From Lutjanus erythropterus (taxonomy: Eukaryota; Chordata; Actinopteri; Lutjaniformes; Lutjanidae), in assembly GCA_020091685.1 (NCBI GenBank), contig CM034610.1, positions 13,768,724 through 13,832,723 on the forward strand: a stretch of 64,000 nt of DNA, written 5' to 3'. Shown here one piece after another: positions 13,290 to 25,747 of this stretch (its first letter is position 1; the number at the start of each line of letters is the position of its first letter). The position numbers and the translations under genes were made by a program. The notes under the pieces are model-generated. The model saw nothing but the letters and a program-made list of their open reading frames with translations. It had not been told where the DNA came from and did not search any database.

Positions 13290-13620
13290 AGCAGTGAGGA
13301 CAGCCACAATCCGCGCTGTAATCCCCGTTCATTTGCCCGCATGTTGCTCTCTGTGTTATTGCAGGTGCAGCCTTCCTGCCGGCGGCTCATTATACGAGCA
13401 TCACGGCCGTCAGATCCCGAGCAGCTCCCGGTTGGCTCCGCTCCGCTGTAAGCTGCTCAACATTCCTGCTGTATTTACTGTACCATCCTCTGGGGGGAAC
13501 AGCCCGGCCCGGCTCGGCTCGGCTCGGCCCGGGACCGATCTGCGCTTTGGTACCTTTTATTCCAGTAATTCACCTCAAACAAAGAGCGTTTAAATATGTA
13601 TTCAAAACCCCGCGGATAAT
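13290..13620. promoter_or_regulatory. CpG-rich stretch without a recognised gene
   Basis: High CpG density, including a short GGCTC direct repeat (about 13511-13529). A CCAAT motif follows at 13693. The 99-codon plus-strand frame has no recognisable domain. Possible promoter or exon of a noncoding transcript. Confidence 0.35.
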
Positions 13621-16006
13621 TTAAGATAATAAGCATTAACCCAAATCCTCCTCTCGTGCGTGTGTGACGCCTACATCTGAACACACCTGCAGCCAATAGG
13701 ACTAATTAACGATGTCAGCGAAGCAACGGGGCAGAAAAAATGAATAAGACAGTGCCAGTTAATGGGTTTAAACACCAGAGGGAAAAGTGGTGCCAGCTTC
13801 ATTAGAAATAGGCTAAAAATCAATTAAATTCAATCACACTCGAGCCAAGATAAATGACGAGTTATTGTAGGCTACAGTAAGTAAAGAATTACAGTAGTTT
13901 TTTTTTGCTCTTTAACACTTGACATATTTTCTCTCGGTAAACTCGCAGCCTGTTTTTATTGTCATTACTCCCTTTGCTCCTCTGGCCTTCTGTCCAATTA
14001 CTTCAGACTCTTTTATTTGTGTAAGCATAATTCTTCACTTGGAATTCTCCTCTTCTTATGGACGATTTTCTCACGTAAATCAGACCCCAAAATAACATTT
14101 TCACCGGTTCGTGATATCTAAATGTGTTTTATAATAAATATTCATTATTCTTTTCTAATTTTTTATAATTTTTTTCAGTGTTTCCTTGCCCTTATTTTTA
14201 TTCTTCTTTCTCTCAGTGTGGGAATGTTGCTGTGGACACATCTTAATAATTCGCTTTTCTGTGTTTTCACTTAAAGTGTTTGAGTTTAAAATGAGATATT
14301 TGGAAAAAGTGGGTCAGTAAACAGAGAAACTGGAACAATCCATGTAAACTCAATAATTTTGTCCAACGGACTTTCTTAGAATTGAAGAAAATGCTGTGAG
14401 TCTTAGAAACAAGTAACAGGACAACAGGCTGAGCAGTTCTGTCGTACAGTACTGTCTGTTTACACTGTGACAGTAGAGTCCATGTTCAGCATTTTTCCAC
14501 AGAAGGCCAATTTTGACGCATTTCTGTGAAATAAAGGAGCCCCGCCAGCCAGGCACTAATCTAGGTAGATTATCTCTCCAATTACAACTGGCAGAGATTG
14601 GACTGCGTTAAAGACAGAATGAAAGAAAGCAAGACTAACAACAGGCAACACACTCACTTGCTGTCAGATGGGATTCAAGCGGGGAGCTCTCCTCGGTCCT
14701 TTTAGAGTTGTTGCACTTGGATCAGTGTGCTGATTTTGTCTGCAGAACAAGCCTCAGTGGTCTGTCTGTTCAAAGCCCGGGGCTCTCAGCGCTGGGTTCC
14801 CTGCGGCGGACACCCCGGAGAAAATGTCAGCCTCCTGCTTTTTCCTCGCTTCATTTTTTGGCACCCCTGCTGTTGGGCGCCCCTGCTGTCGGGCGCAAGG
14901 AGAGATGCTGCATACCTTGTCCAGGGGGGAACCCCCCACCACCACCACCACCTGGTTTTCAATGGGAGGAGGGCGCCCTCTCGTGGCTGAGCGCGTGTAA
15001 AACTCCGCTAGGTTTGTGACCATCCTCAGAGTTTAGTTCACTAAGTTCACTTAAATGTTTTACCTCCTGTTAGACCAAATTCACTGTTGTTCTTGTCCTC
15101 ATAAGGTAAAAATAGAATATTGTACTGTATTAGAAATATATTTTAAGACTACAAAAGTTATTATAATTATACTTTGTATAGTATATTTAAAGTGTACTTA
15201 AGCTGTACTTCAGTATACTTTGAAAAGTAGCACAAACAAGGTAAACTTAATTTCATTAATCAAGCATGCACATACACAGCCATATACTTCAAATGTGCTT
15301 TAAAAGTGCACTGATGATTAGCCTGACAGCAAGAACACTTGAGTATGCAAGTATGCTAAAATTTAATATACTTAGCATGTTTATTTTTCACCAAGGTAGT
15401 CATGTAAACACGTGTTACCAATGATACAAATTAAGGTTCTGTTCAGTTCAAGTCAAACAGTCGACGTGTTGCTATTGTGCATGTTGCTGTGAAAAGGTCA
15501 ATAAAATTGAAAGACAATCAAGCAACTTTACTAGAAGCCACGTTTAAGTATTTCTGTTAATACAGACAATTAGACTTGACATAGCAGGTGTTACTAATAA
15601 CATTAATGATAATCTCTTCCATGTAGTTGTCCCGGTAAACCCTGTAAGTGAGTCAGAAAACACAATAGAGCGCTGGCTCTCAAACACTTATATGGAATGC
15701 AGCCATCATTAATTTTATTAGTTACATCTGTGTTTGTTGAATCCAAATCATTGCTTTGAGAAAGCTATGCAGCCCTGTGATAAAATGAAAAGGCATGAAA
15801 TAATGGTAACAGTCTTGGCTGAAGTCCCACCTGAGATGAGAACCTACCCAATGAAATTTTCTAACTTAAAACTTAATTATCATAATTACTCTATGATAAG
15901 TGCAGTATTTGTGTGTGATATGTTAATTGAGAATTATTTGTTTTTGTACTAGTAAATTAAAGAGATAACACCACTCTGTTGCATTAACATTTTCATTTCA
16001 ACCTCT
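13621..16006. other. Intergenic, no gene recognised
   Basis: Mostly AT-rich unique-looking DNA. A GC-rich block at 14750-15000 yields proline-rich chance frames on both strands and contains a CTCF-like GCGCCCTCTCGTGG at 14973-14986. The part at 15100-15400 is rich in AGTATACTT-like words and may be an old MITE. Confidence 0.4.
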
Positions 16007-16057
16007 TGAAACAGGATTTTAATTGCCTCCAATTGAGGGGAATAAAATCCTGTTTCA
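16007..16057. repeat. Inverted repeat / hairpin, 23-bp arms, 5-nt loop
   Basis: The left arm 16007-16029 and right arm 16035-16057 match at 20 of 23 positions. The outer 15 bases (TGAAACAGGATTTTA) are perfect. It could be a small palindromic MITE core or a short RNA hairpin. Confidence 0.7.
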
Positions 16058-16430
16058 GTAGTTTTAAAAACAGCTTTAAAACATTTTCACACGATGTTGT
16101 ATCTGCTTATTCCAAAGTTTTACTTCATCAGAATATTAAGACCACGTTTCATGGTCAAATCAAGGTTTGATCAAATGGAATCAATTTTCTAAATGTCAAA
16201 AAATCTTGAAGGTAACACAATGTTCTGTGGGTGTTTTAACAACGCTTGTCTGCACTTGTAATGATGGACCCACTGATGGTTCCACTGGTTAACACTTTTG
16301 AATTCTTTTAGAGAATAAAATCTCTCCAGTTATCTTTGAGCTCTTTAACCTGTGTGCAGTCTTCAAAATCAATCCAGAAACTCCCAGCACAGTGCAATGC
16401 AAAGCTTTGGCATGTAGCTAACGTCTCAAT

Positions 16431-16506
16431 CATGCAATATGAGGTAAGGTGCATGTGGTTACATCGTGGTCTATGTAACCACATGCACTGTACCTCATAT
16501 TGTATG
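16431..16506. repeat. Near-perfect inverted repeat / hairpin, 34-bp arms, 8-nt loop
   Basis: The arms at 16431-16464 and 16473-16506 match at 31 of 34 positions, around the loop CGTGGTCT. Read as RNA, one of the three differences is a G-U pair, leaving a single 2x2 internal loop. Size and shape resemble a pre-microRNA, but a palindromic MITE is equally possible. No known microRNA seed was recognised. Confidence 0.75.
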
Positions 16507-17204
16507 TTAGGGAGCAATTAGCTTGTCCAAATGGAAACTAATGCACAACAACATGCCATGCCTTTTTGTTTTTCACTTTGAGGACCACAAGTCAAATACC
16601 ATTAAGTCCCATTATCTTGGCAGACATCTCTACAGCTTCATCTCCAAAACTTGTTAACTCACACTAAAACAATTTAGATCAATCAATAGCACTAGAAGAA
16701 AAATATGTATTTTGGATTTTCAGGTGAACTGCACCTTTAACTGAACTATAATACACTAGTAAACAATTAATTGCATTAATCATCAATGTAGCCATTTGTT
16801 AAAACTTATTAATCTTTTAGAAAGATTAGTAAGTGGTACTATCACTGTATAAGTCATGTTTAAAATGTTCCATATTTCCATGTTTTTCTCACATACTCAT
16901 ACACATGACATTTCCCCGTGTGAAGGTGCTATTACTTGAAAGGTACCTCATTATTCTGCAGACTCCTGCTGATGCCCTTCAGTTCAGCAGTGAAACTCTG
17001 TGTCACTGCACAGAAACGTGTAGCGCCCTGCATATCCATATGCCTTTACAGTCAGAGGTAGAGAAGTGGGCCAAACATAGGGGCACGATGGAACCCAACC
17101 GACTGATAATTAGTTTGCTGCTGGCGAGAACCCCAGAGAGGCTGGGAGGGTGGTAGGGTTGGGGGGAAGGTTATGGCACTATAAGGTTGAAAAAGAGAAG
17201 AAGA

Positions 17205-18170
17205 AGCACAGTAAGTAAGTAAGTAAAACTTAATACATATAGCACCCTTTAAAACTGGGTTACATAGGGCTTTACACTAAGGTCAGTATAGGAAAATAAA
17301 ACCCAAAGCATGCAGCACCTAGAAGGTCAAATGTTCAAAAATACAAATGCGCAACTGAATATATAGAATATAATGTACATATGACTAACAGAAAATATGT
17401 AGCATATGACCCACCCAGATCACGCAGTTGGAATTGTTGGAAAACCGACCTAATAGGAGGCGGAAACTGTTCTAGAGTCTGGGTGCAAGGACAGCAAAAG
17501 ATCAGTGACCTTTAGTTTTACACTATGCAGTATGCAGTACAGCCAACAGGTTTTGACTGGTTGACCTAAGTGGTCTATCTGTGGTATAAGGGGTCAGGGG
17601 TTAAGACATATAAGCTTCACACAGCTTGGCCGTGAAGTGACTTGTAAGTAGTTATAAGAATCCAAATCAATCTTGAACTTCCCAGGTAACCAAAGCTGCA
17701 AAGATTAGGTAGGGGTAATGTGTGATCTACAACCGAATGGCAGATTAGGGTTAGAGTTAGGATTAAGATTAGGTTTAGGGTTACTCTGCTACTGATTAGT
17801 CCTATGGTCGCATTTTTTTGACAAGGCAGCGTAGATCGTCACAACACCAGTCCTGGTTAATAGTATGGGTGCCTGCAAAAACATGCCATGGTCAGTTGAA
17901 GAAATGCAGACATTCCTGTGTTTGATTACCAAAAGATGGAGCAACTCAAAACGAGACCGCATAGAGTATAAACAAGCTGAACTATAGAAGCATGAAAGAC
18001 CATAATGGCTATAGCAGATCGAACTGTAAGAACTGGAGGTGGTTCGATCAGATGGATGTGATATATGTGAATATATGGCTGATATATGGTTGCTGAAGTC
18101 ATTTGGTTTTCATGTAACATATAGTTGGATGTCGTCTGCGTAGCAATGATAGGAAATACACCCAAAATGG
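17205..18170 (+). repeat. Old teleost interspersed repeat, about 1 kb
   Basis: Begins with AGTAAGTAAGTAAGTA and TACATATAGCACCCTTT. It continues through TCTAGAGTCTGGGTGCAAG (17472), GACCTTTAGTTTTACAC (17507) and TCAATCTTGAACTTCCCAGG (17669), and ends near AGTTGGATGTCGTCTGCGTA (18123). These words, in this order, belong to a repeat common in teleost genomes. The family name is uncertain. Confidence 0.5.
17745..17783 (+). repeat. Degenerate telomere-like TTAGGG hexamers
   Basis: Six hexamers in perfect register: TTAGGG, TTAGAG, TTAGGA, TTAAGA, TTAGGT, TTAGGG. They lie inside the larger repeat at 17.2-18.2 kb. Confidence 0.6.
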
Positions 18171-18520
18171 CTTTTTGTCTGGGCCAAGGGAAGCACATGT
18201 AAGAAAAAAAAAGAGAAAGCAAGTGAGAGGGATCACTGAGGGCACTTCAAACGACATTGAGGTCCCGTGTAAAAATAAACAGCTTGAGCCCCTCTCAGCA
18301 CACCCCCCATTTATAACGACAGCCGCTTGGGGAACCCCGCCTGTTTACTTTCCCTCTGCCGACTCATCTTAAGTCAGGACGGCATGTTGGCGTTATTGTA
18401 TACATCCTCTCACACACTCACTCGCTCAGGGTTCAGCTGCCACTCCACTTCAAAGACCACAGGCCCTGAGTGGGAACGGAAGAGATATTAATGGCTATAA
18501 TACCAGCATGTCCTTGTGCA

Positions 18521-18521
<1 letters not shown>

Positions 18522-18551
<30 letters not shown>
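18522..18551. repeat. (GT)n microsatellite
   Basis: 15 GT units. A shorter GT tract lies at 18849-18863. Confidence 0.95.
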
Positions 18552-18554
<3 letters not shown>

Positions 18555-19079
18555 GGTCTCTCTGTGTCTCTCTCTGTGTCACACACACACTTCCATTGCT
18601 TGGGGTGTGCGGTATCAACATGTCAACATTAAGGAAAGAGAGCTATCAATAGCTCTTCTGCCAGTATTATTGTCCCATCCATCATTTTGACATCACACCA
18701 CTGAAGGTGGTCTCTGCCCGGCTCACACTGATGACTCAACCGCAGAGAGTTTTTAAATGAGGATACCTTGAGGCCGCAGCGAGGAATCTGCAGTAACCCA
18801 ATCTGCACTCTTGAACACTTGGAGGATGTGTGCCGGCCTCAGTGTGTACGTGTGTGTGTGTGTACTGTTGACTTGCTGCAGGATTATTTTTGGGTTAGCT
18901 GCTTACATTTGACAGCAGCGACTGTCCAGGATGACGGTGGGAAATTGGCTTTCCCACTCAGCGTGTGATTAACCCACAGAGAAGAAAAGATTGCTTGGAA
19001 GTACCGTGTGTGTTTTTACATACTTGTGATGTATGCATGTCTGTGCATTGAGGAGGGGGTTCAGGTACCTCTCTGGTGG

Positions 19080-19345
19080 TATTTAGACCCTTCATTTGTG
19101 TGGAATCCAGCATCATTATCCCAAAGCGTTGCCAGCTGGAAGCGCTTGGGAGTTCCCATTTGAACTCTATGTGTGTTCTGAAGATGTAGAAAGAGCAAGA
19201 GAGCCGAAACTCCCTAATGAAAGCTCACGTTCTGGTTCTCATTCCGCCTTGATATTCATGAGCGGCGGAATCTGGCACTGTCTTGTCGATTAGCTAATAA
19301 ATTGTACGGCCACAACAATGCCACCCAGGGCTACAGAGCCTCTCT
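19080..19345. promoter_or_regulatory. Candidate conserved noncoding block
   Basis: Unique-looking, balanced composition. Homeobox-like words (TTGATATTCATGAGC, GATTAGCTAATAAATT, GAATTAGTTATAATCC) are packed together and there is no repeat signature. Conservation is a guess from texture and cannot be shown from one sequence. Confidence 0.2.
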
Positions 19346-19669
19346 ATGAATTAGTTATAATCCAGTGAGCTGGAAGTGGATGATGGTGGAAGTTCAGTTC
19401 AAGCACACTGATAGTAAATAATGGCCAAATAAATCTGCAATCAATTAGAAGAAAACTTTAAATGATTCAGTATTTCCCTCCTGCCTAAGTCCATCAACAT
19501 CAAAAATAATGGAAATTATTACCAGTTTTTACTAGTGGGTAATCATTCAGTTGATGCACTTGTGGCAACTGGAAAGAGTGAACACACAATGCAACTGGGA
19601 TTTCTAGAAGTTGATACCGATCATTTATGTCCCGTATTGTCCACCACATCATCTTTGCCTTGTAATTGA

Positions 19670-20025
19670 TCATCTTTTTAACCACGCTCGCAGCTTTGGT
19701 CCAGACTGAAATATCTCAACAGCATTCATGATACCCAGAGGATGAATCCCAACGACTTTGGTCATCCTCTGACTTTTTTTTCTGCAGCTCCACCAGCAGG
19801 GCAGGTTTTCACTTATCCTGTCAAATGTCTCAAGTTCTATTGCATAGATTTGTACACAATTTTCACAAACTTTGGTGATCACCTGGCCTGTCTTTGCCAC
19901 ATCATTCGTTTGATGTTTGTAGTTTTCAGTGAAATGTATAAGCAATTATTGGATTGCCATGATATTTGGTAAAGACAATGATGCCCCCTTTAGGTTGGAT
20001 TTTAATGACTTTGGCAATCCAAAGA
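19670..20025. repeat. Teleost interspersed repeat with internal duplication
   Basis: GATGAATCCCAACGACTTTG (19741) and GGTTGGATTTTAATGACTTT (19993) are related words about 252 bp apart, each followed by GG-CATCC/GG-CAATCC. ATTGGATTGCCATGATATTT (19948) fits the same widespread family. Confidence 0.5.
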
Positions 20026-23000
20026 CAGAATCAGCAGGATTTGTCAGAGCTGTTTTAAATGCACCAGAAAGATACCAGGATGCCAAATACAGATGTTCTG
20101 AGTTGGCGAAGTCTCCCGAACACAGGGCAGGGTATTTGCAGATACAGACGCCACCACACACTTCTAGTTGGTCATAAGTGATGATTGACTGTGATTATGT
20201 TTGTACGAGTCTATACTTGTTGCATGTTATACCTTTAACTTTTTGTCTAGTGACAATATCAAGTCGAAACAATAATTTCTTCAGTACTATGTTGATAATA
20301 TTTGCAAAACTAATTGCATTGTGGCATTAAGTGGTAATTAGAAAATTCTAGGATGTTAGGATGCTAGACTTTCTTCCAGAAAGCCCAGATGCTTTAGGGA
20401 TTCAGGTAACATAGTACAAATGGGTGAATATATTAAGCATAGGACTAACACACAAGAGACTGAGGCTGAACCCCCATGTGAAGCTTATTTTGACTTATTA
20501 TTTTTTGACTTATTTGACTTATTATCCTCAGTTTGTTTCAAGGCAAGAATACTTGGCTATGTTTAGGCAAAGAACATGGTTTGAATTAAAATAAACAATT
20601 ACCACGCGTTAGAAATCCCTTTGTGCCAGAGGGATTGGAAGGCTTTCTTCTCCCATGTGAAAACTAAAATGGTGAGTATAACAGCATAAAATCATTAAAA
20701 AATACCTGTAAAACTAATGACGTAGTTCACAACTGCTAAAGTTAGACTGTGACCATGACAAAAATAACACCTGCTTTACTTGGGCATGTTAGTAGGGTCA
20801 TTTTGAGTATGTTATCATATAGTTCAGAGTATCACTGCATCTTATTACAGTCTCACACAGTAAAACACAACTGTCTTTAAAGTGATGCTTATTCCAGATT
20901 AATTACATTCAGTTTACAGTTTTATAGGCTGTCCAGCCTGAATGACATATTGACAAAGTTTAATAGCAAGTATATTAAATGTCGACCAGGGTGAAAATTT
21001 GTCCTCAGCTCACCAGAAAGAATCAGAAAAGCAGTTAGTAAAACAAACACATAGACAAGGTCACATAACAGATTAAAATTTTTTGTGTCAACCAACTGAG
21101 GATGTGTTTTGTAACATATTTGGGAAATGAGAATGATAACAGTCAGTTTATCTGATTAAAAAGCACCATGTGTTCCCCCTCAGACCAATTATTTGCATAT
21201 TAAAAATCATTTAAACTACTTCAAAAGGACCTCAAAAGGTCAACTTCAAGCTGATAATCTGTGATCACAGATAACCACAGCGTAGTCACACAGCTTTATG
21301 AGCGTGCCCAGAATGACTGTAGAAGAGGGAAAGATTTTTTTTTACCACTAGATGGCAGTGTTGGCTCAGTTTGACATGTTCCTCCACCTGTTTCAAGGTT
21401 TGCTCAGCAGGTCAAAGTAGACAACTATTGATCAGGGCCAAATCCAGACAGTCAAAAATGGTCTAAATTGGCAGCAGGATAATAAAGAAAATCTACAGAC
21501 TTAATCTAGGGATAAAAAGTTTCCAGAGTGTGATTTAGGGCATATGTCCTCAATGAAGCACCCTGCAGGTGTAAATCCTTCAAGATAGATTGTTGTTTTC
21601 ATGAACTTTGTGCATGTAAACCTACTTTTGTGTTAACATCGAACATAAAAAACTAATGGCTGTGTATCCAAACTATTTCCTGCACAGATTCCAGCTTCAA
21701 CAGCTACTGTATATTAATATTTTCTCAATCAATAACCTTAAATATCTGTATTCAATCAGCGTGGTGTTGATGCTTTCTGTAGGGTTGAAGTCTCAAGTAT
21801 CTCTGGAGAAAAAGTATTCTTTGTCAGGCCCAGTGGTCAGCTTTCCGTAGTCATTTCCGCTCACAAAAGGGGTATTTACCTTCAATATGGTTTGCATAAG
21901 CTGTGAGGAGGCTCAGGGTAGGTCAGTAATTACAATGCAATTCAAAACCACCCCTCATATTACTAAAAGGATGTTTCTTCTCACCAGTTGAATAATATTA
22001 AATGGGCATAATGGGTGGTATGGTTCTGGGAAAACCTTAAAATCTTTGTTGTAAAATAACACAAACTGGCTTTTAATGTTTACTCAATGTTCTTGGTGTT
22101 TTCTTTAAGATATTAAAGCAATATTATCAATTAATCTCATTCCCATGTCTTAAGTGGCACATACAGACAAAGTTTTGGGTAACACTATGGGAAATTCACT
22201 TGACAATTGTCCAGCCAATTACTAGAGTATTACATTGTCTTGTTCATTGTGGTCTCTTTCAGTGTAACACGAACCATTCCTAAATGAGACTAAATGCCCT
22301 CTGATTCAAACAAGTTCATAGCAGTGTTCCCATGGGGTCAAACCGTGTGCAATCTGAGCTGAAAAGCATCCCATTTGGCTCTCCCTTTACATTCAGATCC
22401 TATTGACAAGTGCATGCAGGCAGGCATGCAACAACACACACACAGACTCACACAGAAACCTTCCTCTTTGAGTCTAAACCTCTATAGCCGTATATGTCCA
22501 TTCCCTAATTGGTGGTTCTTCTTTCAAAGGAGTGATTATGTGTGTATGTGTTTAGAGGCGTCCTCTCTGTGCAAGGCGTCTCGATTCAGTCCATCTCCAA
22601 CGCCAGAGGGGACAAAAGAGGCACCCGTTCCTCCTCTCGGGGCGAGGGGCCGTTGACACCAATAAATCCCCCCTTCCACTTCCTCCCCGGTGTGTTGGGG
22701 TTATGTCAGGAATGTCCTGGGTCCCATTGTCCCCTGGTGCTCTGTTTTTGGTAACCCATCACCAAGCATTCTCTTGCTGCTCACAGTGCCTCCTCCCTCC
22801 CCCTTACACACCAACACACACACACACGCACGTCCACACCCCCTGGGCTGTGTGTCCCCTGGTCCCTCACTCTGAATAGACCACCTCGGCTGAATACGAC
22901 AGACAGGCAGGCGTCAGGACATCAGGTTCAGCAGCCCAAGTCGTGCACGGCGGCGGCCCAGTGGGGAAAATACAAGCAGTTATTTTCACCTGTTTGGTTC

Positions 23001-23415
23001 CCTCGCCCGCGTTCTTTGTCTTATGGGAGAAAGAAAATAAAACAATGGGCTGAGTGTTTTAGACTCCGCTCTTAATGCCTGTTCTGTCCTTTCAGTGGAA
23101 TCGAGTACACAGCCCTCTTCACCACTTTTGTAGGAATCAGTGTTAAAGGAAGCATCAATATGATACACGGTTGTATATCATTAATCTGTCATGTGTAGAG
23201 CGTTACAGAAGTTTTCTTGTGACGATTTTCATTGAAAACTGTCTCATGCCCCAAAATGCCTGTCAACAGATAATTTGTTATGTTCAGCTGTGTGTTATAT
23301 GTGCAGATAAAGAGAGAGATCAGACAGCTGGGCAAGTTTCTCAAGTTTAAGGAAAACTATTGAAGGCCACTAAGTATAATCTGAATATCCTCCACTTTGG
23401 ATCCATCACAAATTG
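20026..23415. other. Intergenic, no gene recognised
   Basis: Mostly AT-rich unique-looking sequence. A CTCF-like motif lies at 21345-21358 (own entry), and a GC-richer, CA-containing block at 22540-22960 gives only chance frames. Confidence 0.45.
21345..21358 (+). promoter_or_regulatory. CTCF-type motif
   Basis: CCACTAGATGGCAG, followed by TGTTGG, is a full match to the vertebrate CTCF core. Orientation is forward. Confidence 0.5.
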
Positions 23416-23419
23416 AAAC

Positions 23420-23580
23420 GTTTTTTTCTTTATGTGGGGTTGTCTGAGGTACTTTTCCATAGCCAGTGTTATTATCTACAATAGATGGCAGCTGGCTCGC
23501 CCCCAGTTTGGAGAAGTAGAGAGAAGTATCAGCATGGAAGCTAAGCAAAGAACTGCTGTGGACAGGATCAGCAAAAAAAA
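23420..23580. mobile_element. Partial copy of the TAGATGGCAG MITE
   Basis: Shares with the complete element at 28924-29444 the order GTGGGGTTGT, then CAGTGT, then AGATGGCAG, then GGAGAAGTAG. Ends are eroded. Confidence 0.5.
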
Positions 23581-24526
23581 CAAACAACCAAACAAAACAA
23601 GACAAATCGTATTATAAATATAGCATACAATTAAACTGGTATTGACTCTCAGATCAATGGAGTTCACCATTGATGATACAGGATTGGAACATCTGTTTCC
23701 TCTGCAACAGATTTTGCCCTGAAGGTTATTTGACTCCAGTGAACTGAGGCTTTACTGGAAATACTGTATGTCGGCATGGCAACACATTTTTTTTATCTAG
23801 TCATCAGCAGAGATACACTGAACAACAAGATGGAAAAGTACCGAGATGTTTTGCAGGATTGGCTTCTTCCTCTGAGGCTGTGTGCACATAATGTCAGCAT
23901 GCAGTGATGTACACTTAATTTTCATTTTCTATTCCCATGTAAACATCACTTTTCTCTCGTGTTCCTCATCTCACCCAGATCCATGTAAACAAGTTCAAGA
24001 TAAACATTTATTACCTCTAACTTAACGTGGAACGAAAACAGGATAAAAATCACACAAAGACATAATAAGCCATTTCATTCATCGTTCATACACTGCCTTG
24101 TTAATTCAATAACTTCATTGCTGAGAGGACAAAAGATTAATTGAACGCAGTTATTTTAATGGTAGGGTCCTCCCCTTTTTTTCTGACTGCTTATGTGGAA
24201 CCTGTTATAACGACACAGAGCAGAATCACAAAGGATTCACTCAGACTTTCTTAAATTGGGGTCTTTACATTGCTTAGCAGCAGAAATACAATCCTGTGGC
24301 CCCTTTATCCATCACAATGATACACATGTTTGTATTTTATTGTATGTATGGCCATTTTTTGCATGTTTCAAGAAACAAAAAACATGGCCGATTGTGTTAT
24401 TATCACAATTTCTTCTTTAGATTCTTTAGAATCAGTTCTCATTTCCTTTTTGCGATTTAAGTCTTCAAAGTAATTCCTCATCCATTTTGCAAATGTGAAA
24501 GCCATCAGAACCATCAGAAATCCCCC

Positions 24527-24950
24527 TTAAAGGGACAGTTTGCCTCAAAATCAATAATAAAATAATTCCTCTCTTGCCTGTAGTGCTATCTTGATAGTTT
24601 CGATGTGAGTTTTCAAGTGTCAGCTTAAAGAGATGTCTGCTTTCTCTTCAATATAATAGAACTAGATGGTTCTCAGCTTGTGGTGCTCAAAGCATGGAAA
24701 GAATACATTTGAAAAACCCAACAATAATCTCACTTATCAGCAATCATGACATGTTGTGAGCAGCTTCATGTACGATCTTCTTCAGAAGGAAGCGTGCATC
24801 TACTCATGGTACAGAAGCCGAGGAAGACATCAAAAATCCCACACTAGTGACGTGTGACTCCGAGTTAATCCAAATCCACAGGTACACATAAACAGTGTTC
24901 CAGGTGATTTCTTTATAGTGTGTCACTGTAGCAAGTATTGTGAATATTTA
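24527..24950. mobile_element. TTAA-flanked teleost MITE
   Basis: Starts TTAAAGGGACAGTTTGCCTC and contains TAATAGAACTAGATGG and GCTTGTGGTGCTCAAAGC. It continues past GAAGGAAGCGTGCATCTACT. The word order matches a common teleost MITE. The right end is vague. Confidence 0.5.
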
Positions 24951-25706
24951 AGCAGAAAAAAACTGTAGTTATAAACTTGACAGGACAGAAGAAACTCTAC
25001 ACAGGACACTGAATCAAATAAACAAAGAGGTTGTGCTGCTATGCCTTGTGCGTAAATCAGCATTTCTCTCTCTCTGGTAAAACAAACTCATACATAACAC
25101 ATCTTCTATTAATCAGAATGTTAATTGACCCGGCCCGCCTGATTCACAGATTAACTGCAGTGCACACAGCTGCAGTTGCGGTGGATGCATTAGTATCCCA
25201 AGCTATTACAAACATGAACCTCTCTTCCATGAGTAGAAGCACACGTCCTACACGGTGATAAGGTTGGCGTTTGATTATCTTGAGTTAGCGGGCCATGATG
25301 TCTGGGAAGACACATTGCTGTTGAGTTTTTAAAATGTATTTTTTCTGCTAAATCCAAGTACACTTCATTAGCTCCCGTACTCTTTCTCTCTTATGGTCAC
25401 ACATAGTGCCCACACATTCACAAATCTCTGTAGTTGCCACATGTCACGCATAACCATTCAAGACATCATGTGTCCATTCATTGCAAGCCCTTCGTGCATT
25501 CATTCAACCTCCAACAGCACACACACTCTCTTCTCTGGGCTTATTTTTAGCCTCATCTGATCCACTCACTGCAATCTCAGGAGAGGTAACATCACATTCT
25601 GATGCTGCTGCTTCCTTGTGTCACCTGGCTGCATTAGAGCTCGCGTTTACTGCCAAACCCCAAATACCAGAGGTTTGATTTGTTGTTCAGTGGGGGCGAT
25701 GTATGT

Positions 25707-25710
<4 letters not shown>

Positions 25711-25744
<34 letters not shown>
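25711..25744. repeat. (TG)n microsatellite
   Basis: 17 TG units. Confidence 0.95.

Positions 25745-25747
<3 letters not shown>

Noticed and set aside
14708-15023. Overlapping frames on both strands in a GC-rich block
   Set aside because: Proline and glycine runs come from the CCACCACCACC tract. No domain, and frames on both strands are equally open.
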